Counted from the first letter of the stretch, positions 9,364 through 18,763 are shown. The stretch: 64,000 nucleotides of DNA from JBBECJ01 sp963763325 (GCA_963763325.1 CAVXOL010000019.1:399243-463242); one strand, 5' to 3'. Notes: generated from the letters alone by a model not told the origin. Numbers and translations: made by a program.

Positions 9364-11093
9364 TCAGCCCGCAACCTTTCCAGCCTGCATCAACAGGTCC
9401 TCGACGATCGGGCCGAGGGCGTAGACCGGGAAGTAGGTGAGCGCCGCAACAATCAGGATGACGCCGCAGAGCAGACCTGCCGAACAGCGGCCCAGTCGTC
9501 GGCATCGTCCCGGCCGTTTCAGTTCCACGCTTCTTGGCCGCCAGCACACCAGCCAGCGCGACGATCGGCACAATCATCAGGAAGCGTCCCGCCAGCATGG
9601 CGATCCCCAGCAGCGTGTTGTAGTAAGTGGTGTTTGCTGTCAGTCCGGCGAAGGCCGAGCCGTTGTTGCCGGCAGCCGACGTGAAGGCGTAGAGGATCTC
9701 CGTCAGCCCGTGCGGGCCTGGATTGAGCCGGCCAACCAGCCCATCATCGACGACCGCCGAGAGCGCGGTGAAGCCGAGAATGAACGAGCGGGATGACGAG
9801 CAGCGTCAGCATGACCAGCTTCATCTCGCGCGGCTCGATCTTCTTGCCCAGGTATTCTGGCGTCCGGCCCACCATCAGGCCGGCGATGAAGACGGTCAGG
9901 ATTGCGAAGATCAGGAAGCCGTAGAGTCCTGCGCCAACACCGCCAAAGATCACCTCGCCGATGGCGATATTGAGCAGTGGGATCATCCCACCCAGCGGCG
10001 TGAACGAGTCATGCATGGAATTAACGGCGCCACAGGATGCTGCCGTCGTGATCGTCGCAAACAGCGACGAGGCAGTGATGCCGAAGCGCGTTTCCTTGCC
10101 CTCCATGTTGCCGCCGGCCTGCTCGCTGGTCGTCTCCTGGGTGACAGCGTCCGGAAGCAGTTCGTTGCCACGCGCCTCGAAGGTCGTCGTCGCGATCACA
10201 CCGGCCAGGAAGAGAACCAGCATCGCGCCGAAGATCGTCCATCCCTGGCGCGGGTTGCCGACCATCCGGCCGAAGGTATAGGTCAGCCCGGCCGGAATCA
10301 GGAAGATCGCCAGCATCTGAAGGAAGTTCGTGATGCCGTTCGGGTTCTCGAACGGATGGGCCGAGTTGGCGTTGAAGAAACCTCCACCATTCGTGCCGAT
10401 CATCTTGATCGCTTCCTGTGACGCGACCGGCCCGAGTGCGATCTGCTGTGTCCCGCCGGCCAGCGTCGTCACCTCGCGCGGCGCATCCAGGTTCTGGATG
10501 ACACCCTGCGAGGCAAGCAGGAGCGCCAGCACGATAGAGAGGGGCAGCAGGATCCAGAGGACGCTGCGCGTGAGATCGAACCAGAAGTTGCCGACCGCCC
10601 GGGCATTGTGGCGCGCAAGACCGCGCACGAGCGCGATCGCGATTGCCATACCGGTCGCGGCCGAGACGAAGTTCTGGACTGTCAGACCCGTCATCTGCGT
10701 CAGGTGGCTCATCGTCGCCTCGCCAGCGTACGATTGCCAGTTCGTGTTGGTCACGAAGGAGACTGCCGTGTTGAAGGCCAGATCGGGCTTGACAGCCGGC
10801 ATATCGGCCGGGTTGAGCGGCAGACCACCCTGCAACCGCTGGATGACGTACAGCAGCAGCACGCCGGCCAGGTTGAAGGCCAGCAGCGCCAGCAGATAGG
10901 TTGTCCAGCGCATCTCGCGCCGCTGATCGACGCCCGCCAACCTGTAGACCAGCCGCTCGACCGGCAGCAACACCGGATCGGCAAACGTTCGCTCGCCGCT
11001 GTAGACACGCGCCATATAGACACCGACCGGCTTTGTCAGGAGCGCGAGTGCGGCGACATACAGTCCGATCTGAAGTACGGTATTCGCTGTCAT
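9364..11093 (-). CDS. kdpA: Potassium-transporting ATPase KdpA pore subunit (two frameshifts)
   Basis: KdpA is the ion-selective channel-like subunit. Conserved KdpA stretches are TSFVTNTNWQSYAGE, GTNGGGFFNANSAHPFENPN, FTSAAGNNGSAFAG and the C-terminal YFPVYALGPIVEDLL. Continuous homology requires two one-base shifts. One is near 9785, after LTLLVIPL. The other is near 9485, between GPLFG and LLCGVILIVAAL. Rebuilt length is about 576 residues, normal for the family. The ATG at 11093 starts MTANTVLQIGLYV; the ribosome site there is weak, and the start overlaps the stop of a 70-codon ORF as TGATG. The indels look like sequence errors because both flanking stretches are well conserved. Confidence 0.93.
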
Positions 11094-11319
11094 CAGGTTC
11101 TCAACTTTCGTCGCAACCCACGCGCCAGACGGGACCACCGCCCTGGAGCGGACGGCGGATTGTGTACCCGAACTGGAGCAGGGAGCCTGACGGTGCGCGG
11201 GTGAGACTCACCTCGAGTGATCTGGTTCTCTACGCCACCTGGCGTGATCCGCCTTCGTGGAACATCAACCAGATTGTCCCAGTGCATGCTTCGCTCGCCT
11301 GTCATCTCGAACCATGTCG
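11094..11319 (-). other. 226-base spacer between kdpF and kdpA
   Basis: kdpF and kdpA normally lie within a few bases of each other. Here the gap is 226 bases. It contains a possible 70-codon minus-strand ORF (11093-11305, Arg-rich, MTGERSMHWDN start) whose TGA overlaps the kdpA ATG, and several short palindromes, including CGCCAGGTGGCG near 11240. I cannot tell whether it is a coupled leader ORF, a structured leader or neither. Confidence 0.4.
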
Positions 11320-11409
11320 CTACATCCTCTCAGGGAAGAGCAGCGTCCATGTCAGGTAGACGAGCAACGCAACGCCGATCCCAAGTGCGATGACATCACC
11401 AGCGCTCAT
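11320..11409 (-). CDS. kdpF: KdpF small membrane subunit of the potassium pump
   Basis: 29 residues, MSAGDVIALGIGVALLVYLT then WTLLFPERM. This is one transmembrane helix ending in the FPER-type tail typical of KdpF, which stabilises the KdpFABC complex. The ATG at 11409 overlaps the stop of the small ORF 11406-11516 as ATGA, so the two are probably translationally coupled. The reading frame is also open upstream as far as 11823. Confidence 0.85.
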   Translation of the reverse strand: MSAGDVIALGIGVALLVYLTWTLLFPERM

Positions 11410-11823
11410 TCTGACGACTCCTTGGGTGCCCCGAGCCGATCGAGCCCGAGCAGATAGGCCCAGCAGGCCAGAAACGATCCGATTGCCAGGACCAGAAACA
11501 ACAGGTCCGCCATCATCTAACTCCTCGCGCGCTGTCCACCCGACGCCGGAACGCCATCGTCGCCAATCGTTCATTGATGAGGTCTCCGCTGTTCGGGAAA
11601 CATCAGCACAGTCCCATGCCCGTGCTCCCGGCCAGGATGCGTAACAGATATGGGGCGAGCCGGCGGTCCATCGAGCCGCTCGCTCAGGGCTATTGACGGT
11701 GAGTTCATGATCGTCTTCTGGCGACTCACGCCAGTCCGGGAAGATCAGAACGTACAGCATGAAGAGCAGGAACGCAATCCCGAAAATGCGCCCGATCCAG
11801 TCGAACATCGTTCCAGCGCTCAT
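11320..11823 (-). CDS. Possible KdpF-like ORF that reads in frame into kdpF
   Basis: From ATG 11823 the frame encodes MSAGTMFDWIGRIFGIAFLL then FMLYVLIFPDWRESPEDDHE, a second one-helix peptide with KdpF-like wording. It then continues without a stop through 100 low-complexity residues into kdpF itself (168 codons in all). The first eleven bases of the two starts are identical (ATGAGCGCTGG). The small membrane ORF 11406-11516 occupies another frame inside it. Either only the N-terminal peptide region is an old kdpF duplication and the open frame is chance, or a stop was lost by an indel. Translation of the whole ORF is doubtful. Confidence 0.3.
   Translation of the reverse strand: MSAGTMFDWIGRIFGIAFLLFMLYVLIFPDWRESPEDDHELTVNSPERAARWTAGSPHICYASWPGARAWDCADVSRTAETSSMNDWRRWRSGVGWTAREELDDGGPVVSGPGNRIVSGLLGLSARARSARGTQGVVRMSAGDVIALGIGVALLVYLTWTLLFPERM
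11406..11516 (-). CDS. 36-residue membrane protein coupled to kdpF
   Basis: MMADLLFLVLAIGSFLACWA then YLLGLDRLGAPKESSE: one hydrophobic helix followed by a short polar tail. Its TGA overlaps the kdpF start (ATGA), so it sits as the first cistron of the kdp operon. Small membrane ORFs in this place occur upstream of kdpF in several high-GC bacteria. The role is unknown; an accessory Kdp peptide is inferred from position only. Start is ATG 11516 or 11513. Confidence 0.7.
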   Translation of the reverse strand: MMADLLFLVLAIGSFLACWAYLLGLDRLGAPKESSE

Positions 11824-11934
11824 CGATCTATCCGCTTCCTGCCGGCAGCCTGCTGGTACCAACTGCGGCTACGACAACATGACGAACTCGTACGGCAACT
11901 CATGTCAGACGCCATTCAGCAGACATCCGAACCC

Positions 11935-12324
11935 TCATCCTCCATCGATATCAGCAGTGATCGGATGGCCGGCAGATTCGACGAGCCGCGCCAACGTCTC
12001 GATCGGAAACGGCTTGTTGAGGACTGCGTCAGGCTGAAACTGCTCCAACCGCTTCTCTGACGGCGGGACGGCTGAGAGGATGACAACAGCCGGCTGCCTG
12101 GTCACACGATCGCTCGTCTGACGTAACCAGCGGAGAACATCCCAGCCAGTGTCATCAGGCAGGTTGATGTCGAGCAGGAGAACATCGACCTGATGCCCGG
12201 CGAGCAACACGCGCGCATCAGCCACCGTCCCGGCTTCCAACACCTCGTGGCCGAGCGCTCGGAGGTAACGCGCCAGAATGCCGCGTAAGCGATCCTCGTC
12301 TTCAACGAGTAGTACGGATTTCAT
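11935..12324 (-). CDS. Stand-alone response-regulator receiver protein
   Basis: About 129 residues forming a single CheY-like domain: KSVLLVEDEDRL with the acidic pair, VLLLDINLPDDTG with the phospho-acceptor Asp, and VLNKPFPIE with the conserved Lys. No output domain. ATG 12324 is chosen because GAGGGGA lies upstream; ten codons upstream are open but not receiver-like. It is the same orientation as, and upstream of, the kdp cluster. The kinase partner is unknown. Confidence 0.85.
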   Translation of the reverse strand: MKSVLLVEDEDRLRGILARYLRALGHEVLEAGTVADARVLLAGHQVDVLLLDINLPDDTGWDVLRWLRQTSDRVTRQPAVVILSAVPPSEKRLEQFQPDAVLNKPFPIETLARLVESAGHPITADIDGG

Positions 12325-12567
12325 AGACGACGTCCCCTCAGCGCGGACAGGCACGACAGCGACTACTCAAGACTGATGTCACTATCACCCAAACCGCGTC
12401 AGGGATGTATCAAGGGATGTGGGCCATCGCATCAGGATCGTGTCAGGATCGCAGCCTGACAGGTTTGGAGAGCCCAACCTGAACCGCCGTCCGGCTCACT
12501 CCTGGAGAACCCGGGAGGCATCGGCAATCGCTGCCCACGGATTCACGCTACTGAGGGGAAGGAGGCA

Positions 12568-13591
12568 TCAATAGCCTCGGCCGCGATCGACGACATTGCG
12601 GAGCGGCTCGCCGGCCAGGAAGCGCCGCAGGTTGTCGGCAAACAGCGCAACGATGTTGTCACCAATGTACGGCGACGAGTGCGAATCGTGCGGGATGATC
12701 GTGACGCCGGGCATGTCCCAGAGCGGATGTTCGACCGGCAACGGTTCCTGCGGGTGGGCATCGAGGTAGGCGCCGGATAGAGTGCCGTCCTCCAGCGCTG
12801 CCAGCAGGGCAGGTTCCTGGACGACCTTCCCGCGCGAGACGTTCAGCAGATACGCGCCGCGCTTCGTGGCTGCGAACTCGTCCGGCCCGATCAACCCTTC
12901 GGTCGCCGGGGTCAACGGGCAGGCAATCACGATGTAGTCGGCTTCAGCCAGCATCTCGATCAGGTCACCGGGGCCGCCGACGCGCTCGAAACCGTCGAGT
13001 GGAGCCGGTGTCGCGCGGATACCAAGCAGACGCATCCGAAAAGCGCTCGCCAGCCGGGCCGTTGCCATGCCGATATTGCCGGTGCCGATGACGAGCATCG
13101 TCTGGCCGCGCAGCTCGCGACAGTGCAGTTCCTCCCAACGTCGCTCGCGCTGCCGCTCGGCCCGTTCCGGCAACCGCTTGGCATGTGACAGCACCCCGGC
13201 CATCACGCTCTCAGCCAGCGCATCGGCATGGACACCAGCCGCGTTCGTCAGTAGCACATCGTCTACCCAGCAGCCCCAGGTTCAGGATGTGACCGACGCC
13301 GCTGCTGCACGACTGGACCCAGCGCAACCGCGGCGTCACGAGCCGCGCGAATCCCTCGGCGGGGATCTCGTCCAGGTAGGGCTCATTGCCGCTCGCCTCA
13401 ATCAGCAGCACATCGGCCGGGTCCGGCACCTCGCCACGTTCCAGTTCAGCGCGGGTGGTGTGAATCAGCACTATCTGTTCCGAAACGCCCTCGATCTGCT
13501 CGACGTGCGCCTCCGTCAGCCAGCGCCCGTCAGGGAACGGCTGCTGATACGACCTCGGCACTCCCGCAACAACCACTCGAACCTGCGGCAT
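12568..13591 (-). CDS. D-2-hydroxyacid dehydrogenase family protein (one frameshift)
   Basis: NAD(P)-dependent dehydrogenase of the D-isomer-specific 2-hydroxyacid family. The N-terminal half runs from ATG 13591 (GGAGGGAGGCG upstream) through RLRWVQSCSSGVGHIL. After a one-base shift near 13262 the reading continues in the other frame as VLLTNAAGVHADALAESVMA. The nucleotide-binding motif is VIGTGNIGMATARLASAF. The substrate-site Arg lies in NVSRGKVV, the acid in PQEPLPVEHPLW, and the usual C-terminal catalytic His region is HDSHSSPYIGDN. About 341 residues when joined. The substrate cannot be stated. Confidence 0.88.
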
Positions 13592-13706
13592 CGACGCCTC
13601 CCTCCGATCGGCACACATCATCGGTGCTATCGCTTGAAGATGCCAGCAGGACGCTGGAAACTGATGGCGACACGCTCCGCTTGAAAATGAGTCGCCAACA
13701 GCAAAA

Positions 13707-13748
13707 GATCTCTCCTTATCTGGCCATCGAATAGCCAGCGGAGAGATC
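13707..13748 (-). terminator. Rho-independent terminator for the gdh operon
   Basis: On the minus strand GGAGAGATC-type arms (GATCTCTCC at 13707-13715 and GGAGAGATC at 13740-13748) enclose an inner CTGGC/GCCAG stem. They are followed by TTTTGC. It lies 30 bases after the stop of the unknown gene 13778-14377, which is where transcription from gdh would need to end. Confidence 0.7.
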
Positions 13749-13777
13749 CTTCACCGCAGTTCACGATGACAAACGGG

Positions 13778-14377
13778 TCAGCGCCAGAGGCGCTGAAGGT
13801 CGGTCAGGTCGTCTGTGTCGGTCCGTTCCTCGCGGGCAGCTAGGATGAGCGGTGCCGGGCGGTAGCCATAGGCGCGCGGGCGAAGTTGGCGGGCGTCCCG
13901 CTCGGTGACGATGCGTATATCCAGGTAGCCGGACGCCAGCGGTGTCAAGTCTCGGCCAATTGCTTCGCTGAGGGCGTCGTTCAGGGAGTTGACGATCGCG
14001 TCGAGTGCCGATGTCCGCAACTCGACGCGGACGATCAGGCAGATCGGCTCGAACATCGTCGGCTGCTCCGGCGCGCACTCCTCGGCGGCCGGGACGTCCT
14101 GCTCCTCGTAGACGGCGATGACGTTACTGTCCAGCGAGAGCAGCAGCGACGCCACCTGCCGGGCCAGCTCGAAGCGGAAGTACATGCTGGCGTCGGCATC
14201 ACCCGCGATCAGCCGGCGGCGAGTCTCGGTGACGTTGCCGAGCCCCAGCCGGCCCGTCGCGACGGCGACCGCCGCGTTCACCATCTGTGGGGTCACCTCT
14301 GCCAGATCGACCGTGGCGCGAGGGGTGAAGGACATGCTCATGCGATCCTCAGTTCCAGCGACAGGGTGATAGGTCAT
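13778..14377 (-). CDS. Unknown protein translationally coupled to glutamate dehydrogenase
   Basis: Up to 199 residues. ATG 14377 overlaps the gdh stop as TGATG. A second start at 14341 (MSMSFTPRATVDLAEV) has TGAGGATC upstream. The protein is soluble, with acidic and helical stretches. It contains a segment (MFEPICLIVRVELRTSALDA) with beta-strand character and ends in an Arg/Asp-rich tail. I do not recognise the family. The coupling suggests a role tied to GDH amount or activity, which is inference from position. Confidence 0.6.
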   Translation of the reverse strand: MTYHPVAGTEDRMSMSFTPRATVDLAEVTPQMVNAAVAVATGRLGLGNVTETRRRLIAGDADASMYFRFELARQVASLLLSLDSNVIAVYEEQDVPAAEECAPEQPTMFEPICLIVRVELRTSALDAIVNSLNDALSEAIGRDLTPLASGYLDIRIVTERDARQLRPRAYGYRPAPLILAAREERTDTDDLTDLQRLWR

Positions 14378-15702
14378 CAGGATCGGGCCGCGACATCCCA
14401 GCGTAGCCGTGCGGCTATTGCAACGCGCTCCAGCGCAATCAGGAACGCAGCCTGGCGAAGGGTTATACCTTCAACGTCAGCCCGAACGACGACCGTATTG
14501 AACGCGTCCGTCATCATCGCGTCGAGCCGCTCGCGGACATCGACCAGCGTCCAGCGCTGGCCCTGCAAGCCCTGAAGCCACTCGAAGTACGAGACGACGA
14601 CCCCACCAGCGTTCGCGAGGATGTCGGGAACGATCAGGACGCCCCGGCTGGCGAGGATCGCGTCAGCCTCGCTCGTCGTCGGGCCGTTGGCACCCTCGAC
14701 GATGATCCGCGCCCGGACGTAGTCAGCGTTCGCGCCGTTAATCTGTCCTTCGAGCGCGGCTGGAATCAGCACGTCACAGTTGAGCAGCAGGATGTCGGCG
14801 TTCGAGATCGGCTCGGCGTCTTCGCCGATATAGCCTTCGAGCAACCGCTTCGGGTGATTGTTAACATGCTCGTTGATGCGGGTGATGTCGAGGCCATCCG
14901 GGTTGTAGAGCCCACCGCTGACATCACTGATCGCGACGATCCTGCAGCCGGCCTCGGCCAGGAAGCGGACGGCATCGTAGCCGACCTTGCCGTAACCCTG
15001 AACGACGATCCGCGCCTCATCCAGCGGGATACCAACCCGGGTCAGCATCAGTTTCGCCGTCAGCGCAACGCCGCGCCCGGTCGATTCCCCGCGTCCCTCG
15101 CTACCGCCGAGCGCGATCGGCTTGCCGGTAACGACGGCGGGATCGTAGGTGCCGGTGACTCGCTCGTACTCATCGAGGAACCAGCCCATCGTCTGGTCGC
15201 TGGTGTTGACATCCGGCGCCGGAACGTCGACACGCGATCCAATGAATGGCGCGAGAGCCGCAGCGTAGGCACGTGTCAACCGCGCCTGTTCGCTCGTCGA
15301 CAGCCGCGTCGGATCGACCGAGACGCCGCCCTTAGCGCCGCCGTACGGCAGATTCAGCAGCGAGCACTTCCAGGTCATCAGACTCGCCAGGCCGCGCACC
15401 TCATCAATATCGACATCGGGGTGATAGCGGAAGCCGCCCTTGGCGGGACCAAGCAGCCGCGAGTGCTGGACACGATAGCCCTTGAAGACGTGGATGGTGC
15501 CATTGTCCATCTCGACCGGCAGCGCGACATTGATCTCACGCTCCGGCGTCTCGATCAGTTGCAGCAGTCCATCAGCGAGCCCCAACCGCTTCGCGGCGGC
15601 GCGCACATGCGCGGTCGCGTCACGCAGCAGCTGTGACCCCTGCGATTCCCGCTCGATGACCATCGTTGCCGTTGTCGTCGTCCTCGGCTGCGTTTCCTGC
15701 AT
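14377..15702 (-). CDS. Glutamate/leucine/phenylalanine dehydrogenase
   Basis: 441 residues of the Glu/Leu/Phe/Val dehydrogenase family, which interconvert an amino acid and its 2-oxoacid with ammonia and NAD(P). Substrate-site wording is intact: GPAKGGFRYHP (residues 85-95), LMTWKCSLLNLPYGGAKGG with the catalytic Lys at about 124, and the Rossmann motif VVQGYGKVGYDAVRFL. The size and the NLPYGGAKGG form match glutamate dehydrogenase best. The start is ATG 15702 with GAGGACGCC upstream; ATG for MVIERES is an alternative. The downstream gene overlaps its stop. Confidence 0.93.
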   Translation of the reverse strand: MQETQPRTTTTATMVIERESQGSQLLRDATAHVRAAAKRLGLADGLLQLIETPEREINVALPVEMDNGTIHVFKGYRVQHSRLLGPAKGGFRYHPDVDIDEVRGLASLMTWKCSLLNLPYGGAKGGVSVDPTRLSTSEQARLTRAYAAALAPFIGSRVDVPAPDVNTSDQTMGWFLDEYERVTGTYDPAVVTGKPIALGGSEGRGESTGRGVALTAKLMLTRVGIPLDEARIVVQGYGKVGYDAVRFLAEAGCRIVAISDVSGGLYNPDGLDITRINEHVNNHPKRLLEGYIGEDAEPISNADILLLNCDVLIPAALEGQINGANADYVRARIIVEGANGPTTSEADAILASRGVLIVPDILANAGGVVVSYFEWLQGLQGQRWTLVDVRERLDAMMTDAFNTVVVRADVEGITLRQAAFLIALERVAIAARLRWDVAARS

Positions 15703-15857
15703 CTGCTGGCGTCCTCATCCTTCGCGTAGACATCCGTATGCCGCTTTGCCTTCAAGCCACGCCTCTAAGCCTGCCTGGCAGACCGTGAGAGCCGGATGAG
15801 AACGGAGAAGGAAGGCATGAGAATGTCATGAGAATCTCGGGAATCGGGAGCCGGGGC

Positions 15858-15961
15858 GGTGAACGCCGTATCCTCCTCGTAGGGACATGTCTCAGACCTG
15901 TCCGCGCCGTGAGGCGCCCGCGTCGGTCGAGCATGTATCAGGAGGAAGGTACGGCGTTCAC
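15858..15961. repeat. Inverted-repeat element of about 100 bases
   Basis: Terminal arms GTGAACGCCGTA (15859-15870) and TACGGCGTTCAC (15950-15961) are exact complements. They are extended by TCCTCCT (15871-15877) and AGGAGGA (15940-15946). The centre holds an imperfect AGGGACATGTCT/ACCTGTCC stem and the word GCGCCGTGAGGCGCC, which also occurs inside the element at 19333-19522. No ORF. The position is between gdh and the response regulator gene. Confidence 0.75.
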
Positions 15962-15974
15962 TTCCCCCAACCCG

Positions 15975-16688
15975 TCACGTCGCGGTGCTGAGGCTGTACC
16001 CAACTCCCGGTCGGGTGATCAGGTAGCGCGGGTGCTTGGGGTCGGGTTCGAGCTTCTGGCGCAGGTAGCGGATGTAGGTGCGCAGGTAGTCGACCTCGTC
16101 ACGGTACTCGATACCCCAGACCTCCGTCAGCAGGGCCGTGTGAGTCATGACGCGGTCGGGCTGGCGGGCGAGGGCCAGCAGCAGGCGGTATTCGGTCGGT
16201 GTCAGGTGGACCGGCTCGCTGGATACCGAGACCCGTTGCGAGGCGAGATTGATCGTCAGCTCGCCAACCTCGATGACGGCCGGGCTGTCCTGCTTGACCT
16301 GTGTTCGCCGCAGGACAGCCTGGACGCGTGCCAGTAGCTCACGCGCGCTGAAGGGCTTCGTGATGTAGTCGTCAGCTCCGGCATCGAACCCGGCCAGCTT
16401 CTCTTCCTCGCGGGCGCTGGCCGTCAGCATGACGACTGGCACCATCGAGAACGCGCGAATCCGGCGGCAGATCTCGAAGCCGTCCATCCCACCTGGCAGC
16501 CTCAGATCGAGCAGGACGAGGTCGGGCATTTCCAGCGCGACCTGCTCCAACGCCCGTTCGCCGGTCGGGGTGACCGTCACGCGGTAGCCCTGCGATTCGA
16601 GGACGGCGCGGATCAGCCGCACCAGTCGCGCCTCGTCCTCAACGACCAGGATCTTTGCGTCCAACGCCTGTCCAGCCGGCTCAGTCAT
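15975..16688 (-). CDS. OmpR-family response regulator, KdpE-like
   Basis: 237 residues: receiver domain (KILVVEDEARL, phospho-acceptor Asp about 61 in VLLDLRLPGG, Lys in ITKPFSARE) followed by a winged-helix DNA-binding domain (LTPTEYRLLLALARQPDRVMTH and YIRYLRQKLEPDPKHPRYL). The ATG at 16688 overlaps the kinase stop at 16681-16683, so the pair is one transcriptional and translational unit. Proximity to kdp and the partner's KdpD-like kinase core suggest it is the Kdp regulator, but this is not proven. Confidence 0.9.
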   Translation of the reverse strand: MTEPAGQALDAKILVVEDEARLVRLIRAVLESQGYRVTVTPTGERALEQVALEMPDLVLLDLRLPGGMDGFEICRRIRAFSMVPVVMLTASAREEEKLAGFDAGADDYITKPFSARELLARVQAVLRRTQVKQDSPAVIEVGELTINLASQRVSVSSEPVHLTPTEYRLLLALARQPDRVMTHTALLTEVWGIEYRDEVDYLRTYIRYLRQKLEPDPKHPRYLITRPGVGYSLSTAT

Positions 16689-17780
16689 CGGCGTTGTCAA
16701 TTCCACGCCGCGGGACCGTGAACGAAAGCGTCGTCCCACTCCCGAGTGTGCTTTCGGCCCAGATTCTGCCCCCCAACGCGCGGACGATCGCGTCGCTGAT
16801 CGGCAGACCGAGGCCGGTCCCGGAGACTTGAGGCCCGACGCTCGACCTGGCCCGGAAGAAACGCTCGAACAGCTTGTTGAGATGCTCCGGCGAGATCCCG
16901 ATCCCCTGGTCACTGACGCTGATGATCACTTCGCGCGGCCTGACCGAGCCACGGACGACGATCATCCCGCCATTCGGCGAGTACTTGACCGCATTGTCAA
17001 CCAGGTTGGTCAGCACCTGCTCGATCCGCTGGGCGTCAGTCTCGATGACCGGGAACTCGTCCGGGAAGGTGACGATGAAGCGATGCTTGTCCGAACGGAT
17101 CTGCATGTTGTCGACGACCCGCTTGACGATCCGTGGAACGAGGATCGGCTCCGGCAGATCCTGATCTCACCTGCCTCGATCGCAGCCGAATCGAGAATGT
17201 CGGTGATGAGGCGCGCGAGGTGGTCGCTCTCCTCGTCGATAGCGGTCAGAAACTCGGTCCGGCTCTCAGTGTCCCACTCGACATCGTCAAGAAGCAGCGC
17301 CGTCGCGTAGCCCTTGATCGACGCAAGCGGCGTCCGCATCTCGTGGGAGAGCATCGAGACGATATCGAGCTTCAGTTCGGCTGCCTCGTTCAATAGACTG
17401 CGATGCTCGTCGGCGACCTGCTGCCGCGTCACGATCGCCGTCGCCAGCAGGTCGGCGACCCGCTCCAGCGCCTGTTCGGTTCCGCTTGCCAGCGCGGCAT
17501 CGTCCGGCCCGGCGTCGATCACGATCCCGCCGATAAGCCGATTCGCGTGGTGCATCGGCACACAGACCTGATGCAACGTCCCAATCTCCGGCGGATTGAC
17601 GTTCAGGCTGACCGGATCGATCAGCACGACCTGGCAGGCCGCCCCCGGCAGGACGTGTTCGACGATCACACGCGGCGCGATATCGACCAGGTCCTCGACC
17701 GTCCCGGCAGCCAGAAACGCCCGGCAGACGGCGAACAACCCTGCGTCCAATTCAACGACCCGATCGTCCGTCGCCATCAA
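16681..17780 (-). CDS. GAF-like sensor histidine kinase (one frameshift)
   Basis: About 366 residues when the frames are joined. An N-terminal GAF-like region (residues 1-125) contains no transmembrane helices. Then comes the HisKA box MLSHEMRTPLASIKGY with His about 146. After a one-base shift near 17160 the ATPase domain follows, with N box NLVDNAVKYSP, G1 box SDQGIGIS and G2 box GTGLGLPIS. This GAF-HisKA-HATPase order matches the cytoplasmic C-terminal half of full-length KdpD, which the sensor-only kdpD in this window lacks. The start is ATG 17780 or 17777. Confidence 0.88.
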
Positions 17781-17891
17781 TCCGACTTGTCCTGGCCAAA
17801 CCGGCGCAATCGTAGGATTCTACCGACTCGCGTCCGGTGTGTCTGCGACGTGTTCCCATAACTGAATACATCAATCGTAGATCCTCATCGA

Positions 17892-18719
17892 TCAGCTCAA
17901 CGCGACGTCCAGCGTCATCATGACGACGAAGCCGAGCAGCGTCCCGAGCGTCGCCAGGTCGGTGTGATTGCCTGCCTGCGACTCAGGGATGAGCTGTTCG
18001 ATGACGACATACAGCATCGCACCGGCTGCGAAGGCCAGCGCGTACGGCAGGATCGGTGTGATGGCGACGACCGCCAGCGCGCCGATGACGGCCGCGACCG
18101 GCTCGACCGAGGCAGAGAGTTGGCCATACCAGAAACTCTTCAGCCGCGAGACGCCCTCACGCCGCAAGGGCATCGCGACCGCAATCCCTTCCGGGAAGTT
18201 CTGTATACCGATCCCGAGCGCGAGCGTCACGGCTCCGGCCAGGGTCGCGCCATTGCCAACGTCGGATTCGATCGCCACCGCTCCGAATGCGACACCTACC
18301 GCCAGCCCCTCGGGGATGTTATGAAGCGTGATCGCAAGCACCAGCAACGTCGTCCGCCGCCAGGCCGTCTCGACACCCTCGGCCTCGCTCATCGGCTGGC
18401 CCAGGTGCAGGTGTGGCATGAACTGGTCCGCCAGCCGCAGAAAGGCCGCGCCGAGCATGATACCGGCAGCAGCCGGAAACCAGCCGGGCGCCCACGATTC
18501 AGACTCCTCAACCAGCTCAATCGCCGGGATCAGCAGCGACCAGACACTGGCGGCGATCATGACACCGGCCGCGAAGCCAAGCATCGAATCCAGCAGCCGC
18601 TGCGACATTCGGCCGATAAGGAGGACAACCGCCGCACCCAGCGCCGTCACGAACCAGGTAAAGCCACCAGCCAGCGCCGCCTGCGCCACCGGGTCCAGAT
18701 CCCGAAACCAGTCGATCAT
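17892..18719 (-). CDS. ZIP-family metal ion transporter
   Basis: 275 residues with eight predicted membrane helices. The helix 4 and 5 metal-site motifs are intact: LHNIPEGLAVGVAFG and IQNFPEGIAVAMPLR. A His-containing loop (MPHLHLGQP) lies between helices 3 and 4. ZIP proteins move divalent metals such as zinc or iron into the cytoplasm. Specificity cannot be read from sequence. Convergent with nothing nearby; its upstream region contains CGTGCTG tandem units near 18733-18745. Confidence 0.92.
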   Translation of the reverse strand: MIDWFRDLDPVAQAALAGGFTWFVTALGAAVVLLIGRMSQRLLDSMLGFAAGVMIAASVWSLLIPAIELVEESESWAPGWFPAAAGIMLGAAFLRLADQFMPHLHLGQPMSEAEGVETAWRRTTLLVLAITLHNIPEGLAVGVAFGAVAIESDVGNGATLAGAVTLALGIGIQNFPEGIAVAMPLRREGVSRLKSFWYGQLSASVEPVAAVIGALAVVAITPILPYALAFAAGAMLYVVIEQLIPESQAGNHTDLATLGTLLGFVVMMTLDVALS

Positions 18720-18730
18720 GTCGACCTTTC

Positions 18731-18763
18731 CGTGCTGCGTGCTGCGTGACGTGTGGCGCGTGC
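18731..18763. repeat. Short tandem units CGTGCTG upstream of the ZIP gene
   Basis: CGTGCTG is repeated twice and followed by degenerate CGTGACG and GTGGCGCGTG copies, in the divergent space between the ZIP gene and the DUF427 gene. It looks like a single arm of the short-unit arrays seen elsewhere, without an obvious opposing arm. Confidence 0.5.

Noticed and set aside
14854..15636. 260-codon plus-strand open frame opposite gdh
   Set aside because: Antisense shadow of glutamate dehydrogenase; no ribosome site and no motif.
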